Notes under the pieces: model-generated | The model's input: only the letters and a program-made list of their open reading frames with translations | What the model was told of the DNA's origin: nothing | The model's database searches: none | NCBI GenBank assembly: GCA_001970955.1 | Contig: MPUH01001043.1 | Span: 1-25,282, forward strand | DNA from: Stentor coeruleus | Taxonomy: Eukaryota; Ciliophora; Heterotrichea; Heterotrichida; Stentoridae | Reading direction: 5' to 3' | Length of the DNA stretch: 25,282 nucleotides | Translations under genes and position numbers: made by a program | Part shown: piece after piece, positions 1 to 9,468 of the stretch | Layout of the letters: the number at the start of each line of letters is the position of its first letter | How positions within the stretch are numbered: the stretch's first letter is position 1

Positions 1-324
1 GTTTTCTAGAATATTGGCGAACTCATTTAAAAATGTTGTTTTTCCTACACCTGATAGACCAATAGCTAATATTACTTTTTCTTTCAAAGGTATAAAAGTG
101 CTTTTATTTTGATTATAAATTTTAAATTCTGATTCTTGAGAAAATTCTGTTGCTTCTTGAAAAGCTGATTTTTCTATTTTATCTAATTCGTTATTTGCTA
201 TTTTTCCCCTATCGTCATAGTAATCCTTATTATGTTTTTTTTTATTACACGATCTGCTGATTGGTAATTTTTCACTATCGATACATGAATACTCATTATC
301 TTCACAAGCACAAGTACACCCCAT
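1..324 (-). CDS. P-loop NTPase A, N-terminal part (partial), likely acylated
   Basis: The reading frame starts at the ATG at 324-322 and runs off the left edge after 108 codons, so the C-terminus is missing. The N-terminus is M-G-C-T-C-A-C: a Gly at position 2 next to Cys residues is typical of N-myristoylated and palmitoylated proteins, so membrane attachment is inferred. Residues 89-96 read GLSGVGKT, a good Walker A motif, followed by a helix (TFLNEFANILEN). The stretch between them (about 10-80) is polar and probably disordered. It heads the cluster of P-loop proteins up to 8083, and like B it lies on the minus strand. The G3 region and any Cys/His cluster would lie outside the window. The protein is real by its motif and open frame; its function is unknown. 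Confidence 0.7.
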   Translation of the reverse strand, partial: MGCTCACEDNEYSCIDSEKLPISRSCNKKKHNKDYYDDRGKIANNELDKIEKSAFQEATEFSQESEFKIYNQNKSTFIPLKEKVILAIGLSGVGKTTFLNEFANILEN

Positions 325-780
325 TGAAATTATCACTTTAATATATTTGTAAAATTAACGTAACAAAATGTTTAATCTACAATATTTTGTAGATATTTTA
401 GCATAAATAATAGGTTCAAATAAAATGTTTTCTTTTGAATTACTGCATTTTATTATCTGATTGCTAGTATATCATTATTATATATTACTTACAAGTTTAT
501 CTTACTCAATCTTTTATAACTATCAATTTTCTTTAGACTTTCTTATAATGCTTTTTATTTTATATTAAACAATTATAGAGGGTAAAAATCAAAATTTAAA
601 GCTTCCATGATCTTAAATTATATCATAAATCTATAAAAGAATAGTTTGCATTTAAAACTAACACCCAAATTAAAATAATTATAGGAATACCCTAGAATGC
701 ATAGCAAACTCAAAAAAATGCATGAAGTTAGGGACATTTATGTAAAACATATTCTTAAATGGACTTTTATTTAGAAATTC
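325..780. other. Intergenic, no gene seen
   Basis: This AT-rich stretch lies between the start of P-loop gene A and the stop of gene B, both on the minus strand, so it should hold the promoter of A and the 3' end of B. I see no open frame, tRNA or repeat worth naming. Confidence 0.6.
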
Positions 781-2401
781 TTATTTTGAGTAATTCTCTA
801 TATTAATTCCTTTATCACCTAAAGGAAGTATAGTATCTAAAAGCATTTTCACAATCTCTTCGTTATTTTTTCTATTATCTTCCAAAAACCCAAAAGTTTT
901 TCTAATATTTTCATCAATATCCTCATAATAAGACAAATATTTATTTACCCTGAAATTTTGTGTTACTGTAAAACTGTTATCAAACTTATAATTTTCAAAA
1001 TCCTCCTCTCCAACATTAAAACGAACAATTTCATATTTTTTACTTAAAATTTGTATAGCATTATTCAATCTTTCATGACATGAAATAGACTTTTGAATAA
1101 ATACTATAGTCACATTATCTGAACATAAATCACAAAATTTTCTAAATTTTGTAATACAGTCTTCAAATTTTTGACTAGAACCATTTTGATAATTGTAATA
1201 AATTTTTATCAATGCGATTTTTGATACATTTTGTTTTATATAATAAAGATAATCAGTTTTTTTAGGGCAATTGTGTAGAGGAAATTCTTTGTCTCCGAAA
1301 TGTTTGGAAATTGATGATAAAAAATGATTTTTCCTACAGTTTTTTTCCCCAAAGACTATTATAATTTTATTCATATCTTCTAATAATTTTTTATAATTAT
1401 CTGTGTTTATGTTAATAAAAGTAGTTTGTTTATCATTTTTCTTTATAAAAGTATTACCAGGTTGCTTTTTGTATAGACTGTTTAAATACTTTTTGTTTTT
1501 TATACTTATTAAAGCATGATATTTGTTTGGAAAATTACATGAGCATTTGCTTATTTTTAAACATAACATATACATATCTTTAATATTCTCAACACTTGCA
1601 AAACTACAAATATGGTTATGCTTTGTATAATTTTTACATAAATATAAATATCCTATTGTTAAGGAATCTGGGTTACCCATAGCTTCAATAATAAAATGAT
1701 GTTTTCTTCTAAGTTCATTCACAGCTTCATCATTGTTAATTTTCCTTATCCTATTTGTAATCATATCAATTGTATTAAAAATACGATTTTTAAACATAAA
1801 CCTTACTTTTCCAGCAGGGCAATCTAAAACTTTTAAATAATTTCTATTAGGTTCATCAATCATTACCCAACTTCTTTTATATCTTTTCATTTCTCTTATT
1901 GAACAAATATTTTCAGTCCTAAATTGTACTACAACACAAAATGCCTGCTTTCTAAACTTATAATAATAATTGTTTAATCTGTTCTTTAAACTATCATCAA
2001 AAACATCACTTATCCATAATAAAGCCAAACCTAAATACTTTTCTCTCAATGAATCTAAAACTTCATTATCTTTCATCATATCCCCATTCATCATTATAAT
2101 CAAAACANACTTCATTATCTTTCATCATATCCCCATTCATCATTATAATCAAAACATTATTCTTCCCAACAAAATTCGCACAATAAACCAAAACTTTTTT
2201 TCCATTATTCCCCAATATCCTATTACATTCAAAATCCTTAGTATTTTTATCCTCAATCTCGTAAATAAAAACATGTTCTTTAACATATCTAAAAAATTTC
2301 TTGACAATTTCCTCATCATCACTTGCAATAATAACAACAAAATTAGATTCATAATTTTTTATAGTCTCATCAAAACTTGTATCAAAATGAAAATTTTCCA
2401 T
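781..2401 (-). CDS. P-loop-like protein B with decayed Walker A (broken by assembly join)
   Basis: Two overlapping frames (781-2115 and 2066-2401) belong to one gene interrupted by an N at 2108 between two perfect 48-bp copies. Dropping one copy plus the N leaves 1572 bases, exactly 524 codons, giving a 523-residue protein that starts at the ATG at 2401-2399. The N-terminal half has alternating hydrophobic strands (FVVIIAS at 21-27, VLIIMMNG at 83-90) but no P-loop. A Cys/His cluster follows (C239, C249, C264, C270, C272, H279). The C-terminal half has IIVFGEKNCRKNHF (330-343): the P-loop Gly is Arg340 and the Ser/Thr is Asn342, while Lys341 remains. VFIQK (417-421) is the strand shared with C, D and E. 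Nucleotide binding is therefore doubtful, and it may be a pseudo-GTPase. Stop TAA. Confidence 0.75.
2060..2156. repeat. 48-bp direct repeat around N (contig join)
   Basis: Bases 2060-2107 and 2109-2156 are identical, with a single N at 2108. Removing 49 bases restores one continuous frame in gene B, so the duplication is almost certainly an unmerged contig overlap and not biology. Confidence 0.9.
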
Positions 2402-2451
2402 TTTTCAAGTTAAAATATTATAGACAATTTTTTTATTACTATATAATAATT
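2402..2451. promoter_or_regulatory. 50-bp divergent intergenic between B and C
   Basis: Only 50 AT-rich bases separate the ATG of gene B (minus) from the chosen ATG of gene C (plus), so both promoters must lie here or overlap the coding regions. No specific element is recognised. The role is inferred from position. Confidence 0.45.
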
Positions 2452-3828
2452 ATGATAAGAGGTGTATCTCATAAACCTGAAAGTACTAAAAATATACAGT
2501 TTGTTTTGAAATATAATGAAAATACTCGCTTGTTAAAACCTAATGAAATTAATAGGAAATTTGATTGTACGATACTGTTGTGTGGGGTTACAGGCTGTGG
2601 GAAATCAGCAATTTTGAATTCAATTGTGAACTTTGTAGAGGGAAGAAATACTGGGAATTTAATAATCGCATCGAAAATCAGTGATAAAGACAAACTTGAT
2701 ATGAGATTTACTTATAATAAAAATCAAAGTAATCAGATTCAACAAACTACAGATGTTTTATGTATACAAGTATTATGGAAAGGAAAAGAAATGTTGTTTA
2801 TAGATACACCTGGATATGATGAGAATAATAAAGGACAAGCTGATATTCAAACATTGACTAAAATAAAACAAATTTGTGAATATGTTAAAAAAATCGACTA
2901 TATATTTTTTGTTCAGAAATTTACAGATTCACAGTTTTTCAAGTCATCTGAGGTATTTTTAAATAAAATATATGAGATTTTTAATGGCAAATCTATTTTG
3001 ATACTTACTTTTAAAACGGGTCGGCAACAGTTTGATGAAACACGCTTACCTTTTAAAGTTAATAACAAATACTGTTTAAATAATGGGATATTTAATTATA
3101 ATAACGAAAAATTGTTAGGGAATAATGCTAAAGAAGTTTGGGAGAAAATTTATAGGAAAATCGAGATGATTATGAATGATATGGTCAATGATTTAAAGCT
3201 AGGGAATATTGATGAGAGAGATGAATTTGAGCAAAACATGCAAAAGAAATTGGTAGGAGGAAATTATAAAGCGAGCTTTGTTGCAGATAATCATAAGAAT
3301 ATGATTTGCCTTTTGTGTTATAATACATGCTTAAGAAAAGTTTCAAAAGATTATACTTTGCATGAACTTAATCAAGAATATTCTATATTTTCTAACCAAT
3401 TTAATGATAAAATGCTATGCAAACATTGTGATCATCCTAAAGATAAGCATGATTGCTTAAATATGAAATTACAAGTGATAACTGAAGAAAAAATTCCTGA
3501 AGAAGGCTTGAATAGTATTAAATCTTCACCGAAAATTATATTCAAAGAAGACAGAAAAGAGTATAAAGATTTCAATCAGATCTTAAAAAATGATGATTTT
3601 GAAAAAAATAAACCAGTGATTCAACAACCAATTGAAATTATCCAGACAAGGGCTTCACAGTCATTTAAACCAGGAACAAATATTATAAACTCTAAAGAGA
3701 AAATACAAATAAATAAACCAAAAAATGTATTACCTCTTAATAAAGTAACAATTAGAGGTTCACAGAGGGCAGGCTCAAGCAATCAAAAAAGAAATTTATT
3801 AACTATGCAAACCAGAAATAAAAAATAG
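2452..3828 (+). CDS. P-loop GTPase-like protein C with Cys/His cluster
   Basis: I chose the ATG at 2452 (458 residues) because the longer frame from 2377 would overlap the start of divergent gene B. ILLCGVTGCGKS (41-52) is a strong Walker A motif, LFIDTPG (115-121) is a classic G3/Walker B motif, and FFVQK (152-156) and ILILTFKTG (182-190) match strands in the neighbours. A canonical guanine-binding NKxD is not seen. Residues 286-335 hold C286-x2-C289-x3-C293, then C323-x2-C326-x-H328-x4-H333, a likely metal-binding module, followed by a polar, basic and probably disordered tail (340-458). This is the most intact G domain of the cluster, broadly of AIG1/GIMAP or septin-like type. The substrate and role are unknown. 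Stop is TAG, followed at once by another TAG and a TAA. Confidence 0.85.
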   Translation: MIRGVSHKPESTKNIQFVLKYNENTRLLKPNEINRKFDCTILLCGVTGCGKSAILNSIVNFVEGRNTGNLIIASKISDKDKLDMRFTYNKNQSNQIQQTTDVLCIQVLWKGKEMLFIDTPGYDENNKGQADIQTLTKIKQICEYVKKIDYIFFVQKFTDSQFFKSSEVFLNKIYEIFNGKSILILTFKTGRQQFDETRLPFKVNNKYCLNNGIFNYNNEKLLGNNAKEVWEKIYRKIEMIMNDMVNDLKLGNIDERDEFEQNMQKKLVGGNYKASFVADNHKNMICLLCYNTCLRKVSKDYTLHELNQEYSIFSNQFNDKMLCKHCDHPKDKHDCLNMKLQVITEEKIPEEGLNSIKSSPKIIFKEDRKEYKDFNQILKNDDFEKNKPVIQQPIEIIQTRASQSFKPGTNIINSKEKIQINKPKNVLPLNKVTIRGSQRAGSSNQKRNLLTMQTRNKK

Positions 3829-3947
3829 TAGTAATTGATATAAATATAAATAAGTATTATATCCAACAATATAACACTTTATATAAAGTAATTTATAAGT
3901 AATCCTAAAAATAAGTATTTATTTCAAAGAATCAAATAATAGCTAAT

Positions 3948-5318
3948 ATGGAATCTTGTTTATGGGAAAACACAGAAAGCTATAAAATATACAATAAGTA
4001 TTTCACTCAAGACAATCTGAGTATTTTAATTCTTGCTTATGACATAAATCAGTATCAAGATTCTATATATTCCTTTGTATTATTTACTTAGATCAAAATA
4101 CTTAACAATCACTTATTATCATCATCAAAATACACTATAAAAAGTTATACAACATCTATAGATGAGCAATACAACACAAAAATAATTAGTTTTAATATTG
4201 AAGTTGCTAGTGAAAAAAAAATTATACATTTAGAATACTTCATAAAAGAGTTCAAAGATTTAAAGACATTTGATGAGAAAATGTTCTACAAAAACATTTT
4301 TATGGTTTATTTTGCTTATTTTATTGATATCGATACAACGAATACAAAATTACAAGAATGCTTTGATAGAATGACAATTTTGTTTACAATGAAACAAAAA
4401 ACTTATATAAGCTTCACAAAAACAAAAAAAGATTGCCTTGATCCAATAGTAAAAAATCATAATTTCGAAGTCAAAGTACAAATTTTGGATAATTATAACA
4501 GACAACCTTCATTAAAACTGTTAAACAATTCGGATTTGTTTATTAAACATTATATTGAAATAGTTTCTAACCTGAAGCAACCTATTAACTGTAAACCTAA
4601 TAAACCCGAGAAATCTTGTGAAAAAATGTATAGAAATGTTGAAACTCAAAAACTGAATTATGTAAAACCTTTAGAAAATACGAATTTACAATCAAATACT
4701 GTGAGTGAAAATCATGAAATTGTAATTCTGTTAATCGGTGAATCAGGAAGCGGAAAAACTTCATTGATCGAAGCTTTAATTTACATTCTTGAAGATATTT
4801 CTCCTTATAATTCCTTTTCAAATGATCATATTTTCCAAACTCGAGAATGTAGTTATGAGGATAAATTTTTAATAATTTACACTTACAACTATTCGAAAAA
4901 TAATACAAAAATAACTTTTGTTGAACTTCCAGGTATTGAATCTAAAATGAATAAGCAATTAGAAGATAAAATGATAAAGAAATCAGTAGATATGACAAAA
5001 AAAAATTGTCCAAAAATAGATTTTGTTATTGTAACACAAAGAGGAGATCAAAATTCAATGAATTATTACCTCACTAAGGTTTTGTTAGATTTAAAAGGAT
5101 ATTATACAAATGAAAAAGCTTTTAAAATTATCCTGATTTTTACATTTTATGCAGATAGTTTGGTTTTTGAAATTAAGTCGCTTAAAATTGATATTGATGC
5201 TTATATCAAAATAAACAATTGTGTTAAGACGCAAAAAAATATAAAAAAAGGTAAAGAGAGATGGGAAAAATGTACAAAAAAGCTAAGGACAATAGTAGGA
5301 GAATTAAAACTAGGATGA
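3948..5318 (+). CDS. P-loop GTPase-like protein D, two exons
   Basis: The frame from the ATG at 3948 is cut by one TAG at 4089-4091, which is the last codon of a 15-nt GT...AG intron (4077-4091). Removing it gives 43 + 408 = 451 residues. The N-terminal half (for example SILILAYD near 25-32) has strands but no P-loop. The C-terminal half has LLIGESGSGKTS with Walker A at 259-266, VELPG (320-324, a G3 variant with Glu for Asp), VIVTQR ending at 360, and AFKIILIFTF in place of a clear guanine-specificity motif. Unlike B, C and E it has no Cys/His cluster. It ends G-TGA-TAA-TAA. It is a tandem neighbour of C on the same strand, 119 bases downstream. The family is as for C and the role is unknown. 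Confidence 0.85.
4077..4091 (+). other. 15-nt spliceosomal intron in gene D
   Basis: The sequence is GTATTATTTACTTAG: GT start, TAG end, exactly 15 nt. It sits between codons (phase 0), contains the only in-frame stop of gene D, and its removal joins two good coding stretches. Confidence 0.88.
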
Positions 5319-5476
5319 TAATAATTTTACATTTAATCATAAATGAATATCTTATATAAACAATTAATCATATGTTTTTTATATTATTAATAAAATATCC
5401 AACATATCCACATAGTAAAATAACAAAACAACAGTTTTCATATATAAAAAATTATTAAATTTTTACTATGATTTTA

Positions 5477-8083
5477 TTAACTACTTTCCATCATTAATTT
5501 CCTTAAAATTTGAACCAGTGGCATTTCTAACATAAAATCTTCCCCTCCATTTCCATACAATAATAATTTTTCCAGTATATTTTTACAATTTTCTCTATTC
5601 TCTTTTAACCCATCAATTATTTTCATAATCTTTTCATCAATATTTTTCAACTCATTCCTTGCTAAATCTTTCCTTTCATAAAAAGAAGTATCATTATCTA
5701 TAAATTCCCACATTGTAAAATACTTATAAATATTGTTTTTCTCAATATCAAAACTGTTAAAATAAGTAAAAATACAAATAGTTTCAAAACTCTTGAAAAC
5801 TTTCATTAAGTTTTTCCATTTTTTTTTAATATTTTCACATGCTTTTTGAATAAGAACAATAGTGATTTTATTACTACTCCCATAGCTACAATATTTATTA
5901 AGTTCAGATATCCTAGCTGATTCTGATAATAGAAAATCTTTATCGAAATCATTTTTAAGTTCTATCAAAGCGTATTTTTTCTGATTAGGGCATGTGAAAA
6001 AATATAAAACGCTTGAGTCATGTTGCGATTGGACATTAGGCTTTATTTCAATTGGGTTTGTAAAATTTCTACGAGTTAAGGTATTTATAAAAGATAAAAT
6101 CATTGAGGTTTTCCCAGATGATTTGTCTCCTATGAAAATAAAAATATGATCTGATAGGTTTATATGTTTATCATGATCAGAACTATAAAGATATTCATTT
6201 AAAAAATTGGTTTTTAGGGTATTAGGCTTTTGATTATCAAGAAGATTTGGGGTAGTATTTGATTTTAAGGTTTGTGGAAGTGATTCTTTAGAGAGGTTTG
6301 ATGAAGATGTTGATTGAGGTTTATTTATTGTATGATTATCAATTGGTTTTGTTGGTGAGATATTATTTTCTTTTTTTAGTTGTGTTTGCTTTAGGGTTTG
6401 ACTGGCTGAATAAGAGTTTTTTAATGGAGACCGGCTTGAAGTTGTGTTTTTATTCAAGTTAAATTGATTTTTACTTTTTTCAGTTAGTTTTTCATTATGA
6501 TTGTTTGTTTTAGGATTCGAAGTTTCATTGAATGCTTTTTTTTCTTCTTCATTTTTTTTTGGAACAGGAATTTCTTTGTCTTTACTTATAGACTGATTAT
6601 TAAGTGGTTTTGCTGATGAGTTGTTAATTTCTTTTTTTGGCTGTGTTTGCTTTAGGACTTGGCTGGTTGAAGAAGAGCTTTTTAATGGAGACCGGCTTGG
6701 GGCTTTGCTTTTTTCCCAATTAAAAGGATTTTTTTTTATCTCAGTTACTTTTTCATTGTTATTATTTGCTTTGGGATTCGATGCTTCATTAAATATTTTT
6801 TTTTCTTCTTCATTTTTTTCTTCTTCATTTTTTTGTAGAACTTGCATTTCTTTGTTTTCACTTATAGACTGACTATTTTTTGTATCTTTTTTTTCTTCTT
6901 CAATACTTTTTTTTAGTGTTTCTTCAGGGATTGAATTATCAGTTTTATCATCTTTTTTTTCTTCTTCAATACCTTTTTTTGATGTTTCTTCAGTAATTGA
7001 TTTATTAGTTTTCTCATCTTTTTTCTCTTCTTCAACATCTTTTTTTGATTCTTCTTCAATAATTGATTTATCAGTTTTCTCATCTCTTATTAGTTTTTCA
7101 GCTATCACCAAATGATTTTCTTCGTTACAGCCACAATTATTGCACTTATTACTAACTCCGTTTAAATACTTTTTAAACTCTTCAAAGGACCCTTCATCAT
7201 TTAAATTTGCAATAAAACAATCTTTTTGATCACAATGAATTTTGCATATATAATATAAGCCACTAGGTTTTTTTGGATAGATCAGAGATTTTATTTTTTC
7301 ATAGTTTTTATCGAATTTATTTTTCAAATTATTTGCATTCGGTATAAAAGTAATCAATTTTTTCAATACACCCTTCCTATGATTTAACTTTTGCATCCAG
7401 TATTCCATTAAGCTATTGACAGTTGAAGGAAAATTTGCATTTAAACGTTTTTCATTTGATTGGGTTTCTTTAATCTTGATCGAAGGAATTGTTATTTTTT
7501 TAAACAAATCATTTATGTAATTTTTAAAATAACTGATAAGATTTTCATCATTATTTTTATTATCGCTTGGCAAATAACTTGTCTGAATAGATTTGGGTAA
7601 GGTGATAGTTGTGATATTAGCAGTGTGTAGAGAAATAAAAAAAATTTGAGACTTTTGGTAAAGTTTAATAATCTTTTCTCCTATACTATTCAAACTTTTA
7701 CTGCTAATGTGTTGGTAGTTTTTGCTATTAGATTTAAACAAGTTTTCTACTAAGAATATTACATCAGCGTCAGGGATCCCTAAAGTTGCATCTAATACTT
7801 TTTCCCAGTCGCCTATAAGGGTACATTCAATTATAAGATACATTTGATTATTAGTTATAAATTCGAATAACTTTACAGGCAATTTGTCTTCACCTGATAT
7901 ATTTCTCTCAATATTCGAGTATTGATGGTTTTGGAAATTCAATTTTCTTATTTGATTCAGCACTAAATTCCTAAATAACGTTAAATTCCTTTGATCAAAC
8001 CCAAGAATTGTGAAAACTCCAAAGTAGTTTTTAGATCCTTTATTATAAGTATTCAAATCAAAAATCTCTATTGCTGAATTCAT
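5477..8083 (-). CDS. Large P-loop protein E with repeats and Cys/His cluster
   Basis: This is an 868-residue frame from the ATG at 8083-8081. Residues 20-200 form an alpha/beta-like region without a P-loop (FGVFTILGFDQRN at 21-33 stands where one might be; DADVIFLVEN at 105-114). C280-x3-C284-x4-C289 and C314-x2-C317-x-C319-x4-H324 match the Cys/His cluster of C. Residues 333-402 are about four copies of a 22-residue acidic/basic repeat; 405-583 are two copies of an 87-92-residue repeat rich in S, K and N. The C-terminal domain has FIFIGDKSSGKTS (Walker A at 652-659), KYALIELKND (no proper DxxG), VLIQK (743-747) and ICIFTYF (769-775). The order is pseudo-domain, Cys/His module, disordered linker, P-loop domain. 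Stop TAA. Function unknown. Confidence 0.85.
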   Translation of the reverse strand: MNSAIEIFDLNTYNKGSKNYFGVFTILGFDQRNLTLFRNLVLNQIRKLNFQNHQYSNIERNISGEDKLPVKLFEFITNNQMYLIIECTLIGDWEKVLDATLGIPDADVIFLVENLFKSNSKNYQHISSKSLNSIGEKIIKLYQKSQIFFISLHTANITTITLPKSIQTSYLPSDNKNNDENLISYFKNYINDLFKKITIPSIKIKETQSNEKRLNANFPSTVNSLMEYWMQKLNHRKGVLKKLITFIPNANNLKNKFDKNYEKIKSLIYPKKPSGLYYICKIHCDQKDCFIANLNDEGSFEEFKKYLNGVSNKCNNCGCNEENHLVIAEKLIRDEKTDKSIIEEESKKDVEEEKKDEKTNKSITEETSKKGIEEEKKDDKTDNSIPEETLKKSIEEEKKDTKNSQSISENKEMQVLQKNEEEKNEEEKKIFNEASNPKANNNNEKVTEIKKNPFNWEKSKAPSRSPLKSSSSTSQVLKQTQPKKEINNSSAKPLNNQSISKDKEIPVPKKNEEEKKAFNETSNPKTNNHNEKLTEKSKNQFNLNKNTTSSRSPLKNSYSASQTLKQTQLKKENNISPTKPIDNHTINKPQSTSSSNLSKESLPQTLKSNTTPNLLDNQKPNTLKTNFLNEYLYSSDHDKHINLSDHIFIFIGDKSSGKTSMILSFINTLTRRNFTNPIEIKPNVQSQHDSSVLYFFTCPNQKKYALIELKNDFDKDFLLSESARISELNKYCSYGSSNKITIVLIQKACENIKKKWKNLMKVFKSFETICIFTYFNSFDIEKNNIYKYFTMWEFIDNDTSFYERKDLARNELKNIDEKIMKIIDGLKENRENCKNILEKLLLYGNGGEDFMLEMPLVQILRKLMMESS
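6335..6871 (-). repeat. Two tandem long coding repeats in gene E
   Basis: Residues 405-496 (6596-6871) and 497-583 (6335-6595) are two diverged copies of one unit. Both start Q-S-I-S and share K-N-E-E-E-K, S-N-P-K, S-R-S-P-L-K and L-K-Q-T-Q. They differ by many substitutions and a short indel, so this is a real old duplication in the linker, unlike the perfect repeats at the N bases. Confidence 0.8.
6878..7087 (-). repeat. Short charged coding repeats in gene E
   Basis: Residues about 333-402 hold four imperfect units of roughly 22 residues with the pattern D-E-K-T-x-K-S-I-x-E-E-x-x-K-K-x-x-E-E-E-K-K. On the plus strand the region is rich in TTC/TTT runs. Such repeats expand by slippage or unequal exchange. 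Confidence 0.8.
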
Positions 8084-8266
8084 TTATATTTTCCAATAAT
8101 ATTAAATGTAGACTAATATAAAATATACTAAAATCCCTAGATAAAACTTAAGGATAAATTCAAGTAAAAATACTAGACTTAATATAAAATATTACAAATA
8201 AGACATCGATAACAGCTTCTCAACACCCCAAAATCAACAGAAATATAAAAATTAACTCATATTCTA

Positions 8267-9055
8267 TTAAAGATTAAGTCCAGAATGAATAGCTACAACA
8301 CCGAAAGTTAAATTCCTATGATGTATCGCTGATAGTCCAGCTTCCGCCATGATATTAGCAAACTCTTCCTGTGTAGGAAATTTCTCTATACTTTCAATAA
8401 GATACTGATAACTATCTTTATCCCCAGCGACAATCGATCCAAGATTAGGTATAAGATACCTATTATAAACTTCATAAAATGGACTAACAATAGGATTGTT
8501 AACCTTACTAAACTCTAAACACATAAATCTTCCACCTTTTTTCAAAACTCTTTTAGCTTCTTTAATAGCTTTAAGCCTATCAGTAACATTTCTTATACCA
8601 AAAGCAATAGTATAATAATCAAATGAATTTTCAGGAAAAGGAAGAGACTCAGCATTTGCCTCAACCCAATTAAGATTTAATCCAAGCATTGAGGCTCTTT
8701 GTTTTCCAACACCTAGCATACCAGGATTTATATCAGATACTGTGATTTGATTATGGACTGGAAGATAAACTGGGATTTCATGTTTAAGCTTGTCGGCTAT
8801 ACGAAATGCAATATCTCCTGTACCACCAGCAACATCTAGAAATGATAGAGGAGATGATGTACGGAAAGACCCCATATCGCTTATGAACTCATCTTTCCAA
8901 AGCCGATGAATGCCTAAGCTCATAAGGTCGTTCATTAAATCGTACTTATCTGCAACTTTAGTAAAGACTTCATTTACCATCTCTTGCTTTTTCTCTCGAG
9001 CTACGGTTTTTGCCCCAAAGTCTATTGTCGATGATAGTCTTTTTAGAAGTCGCAT
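8267..9055 (-). CDS. COQ5: Ubiquinone biosynthesis C-methyltransferase COQ5
   Basis: A 262-residue protein, close to the usual length of the UbiE/COQ5 family. YDLMNDLMSLGIHRLWK (38-54) matches the first family signature. FLDVAGGTGDIA (72-83) is the SAM-binding glycine motif, SDIN (107-110) the acidic end of the next strand, and RVLKKGGRF with the following CLEF matches the second signature. COQ5 adds the ring C-methyl group in coenzyme Q synthesis, using S-adenosylmethionine, on the matrix side of the mitochondrial inner membrane. The basic Ser/Thr-bearing N-terminus (MRLLKRLSST) fits a short mitochondrial targeting sequence. Stop TAA. The 5' flank is very C-rich on the sense strand. No intron is needed to keep the frame. 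Confidence 0.96.
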   Translation of the reverse strand: MRLLKRLSSTIDFGAKTVAREKKQEMVNEVFTKVADKYDLMNDLMSLGIHRLWKDEFISDMGSFRTSSPLSFLDVAGGTGDIAFRIADKLKHEIPVYLPVHNQITVSDINPGMLGVGKQRASMLGLNLNWVEANAESLPFPENSFDYYTIAFGIRNVTDRLKAIKEAKRVLKKGGRFMCLEFSKVNNPIVSPFYEVYNRYLIPNLGSIVAGDKDSYQYLIESIEKFPTQEEFANIMAEAGLSAIHHRNLTFGVVAIHSGLNL

Positions 9056-9468
9056 TTTTATTAGATAGGAGATATGATTTTTTAATAAGAATGATTAAGG
9101 TTTTTTGGTAATGCGTGGGTTGTTTTGTGTTAGTGATGAATTTATGATTGGAATTGGGATTTTAGGAATAATTTTGTGCTTTAGTTGTCATGTAAAAGAC
9201 AATTGAGCTTATCAAAATTCTAGTAAGCACATTTAGCAATAAAAACACTTCAAATCATAAAAATCAAGCATGAAAATCCAAAAATAAATTCAAAAAATCC
9301 AAGAATCCAAAAGTAATCAAACACAATAATAAATATAAATTAACCCCAAAACTTCTGACTTAATTCCTAAAACTCAAAACCATAACATTCTATTCGTTAT
9401 TCTAATAATTATAAATGCTTATCACACTTTTTCTCCAAAAAAAATCTAATTATTAATAAAAAATATCC
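9056..9468. promoter_or_regulatory. Divergent intergenic with sharp GC-skew switch
   Basis: This 413-bp gap separates the start codons of COQ5 (minus) and the EF-hand gene (plus), so both promoters should lie here. On the plus strand 9061-9120 has 16 G and 1 C, while 9301-9360 has 3 G and 12 C (hand counts). The switch falls near 9190. No other element is recognised; the promoter role is inferred from position. Confidence 0.55.

Noticed and set aside
1970-2413. 147-codon plus-strand frame
   Set aside because: It lies opposite gene B, spans the N and both duplicated copies, and has the low-complexity I/F/N-rich composition of an antisense shadow.
2377-2451. Upstream start for gene C (25 extra residues)
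   Set aside because: It would overlap the start codon of divergent gene B, and the extra residues are Y/F/I-rich, AT-driven sequence. The ATG at 2452 is preferred.
6621-6872. 83-codon plus-strand frame rich in S and F
   Set aside because: It is antisense to the repeat linker of gene E; the S/F runs come from TTC/TTT complement of Lys/Glu codons.
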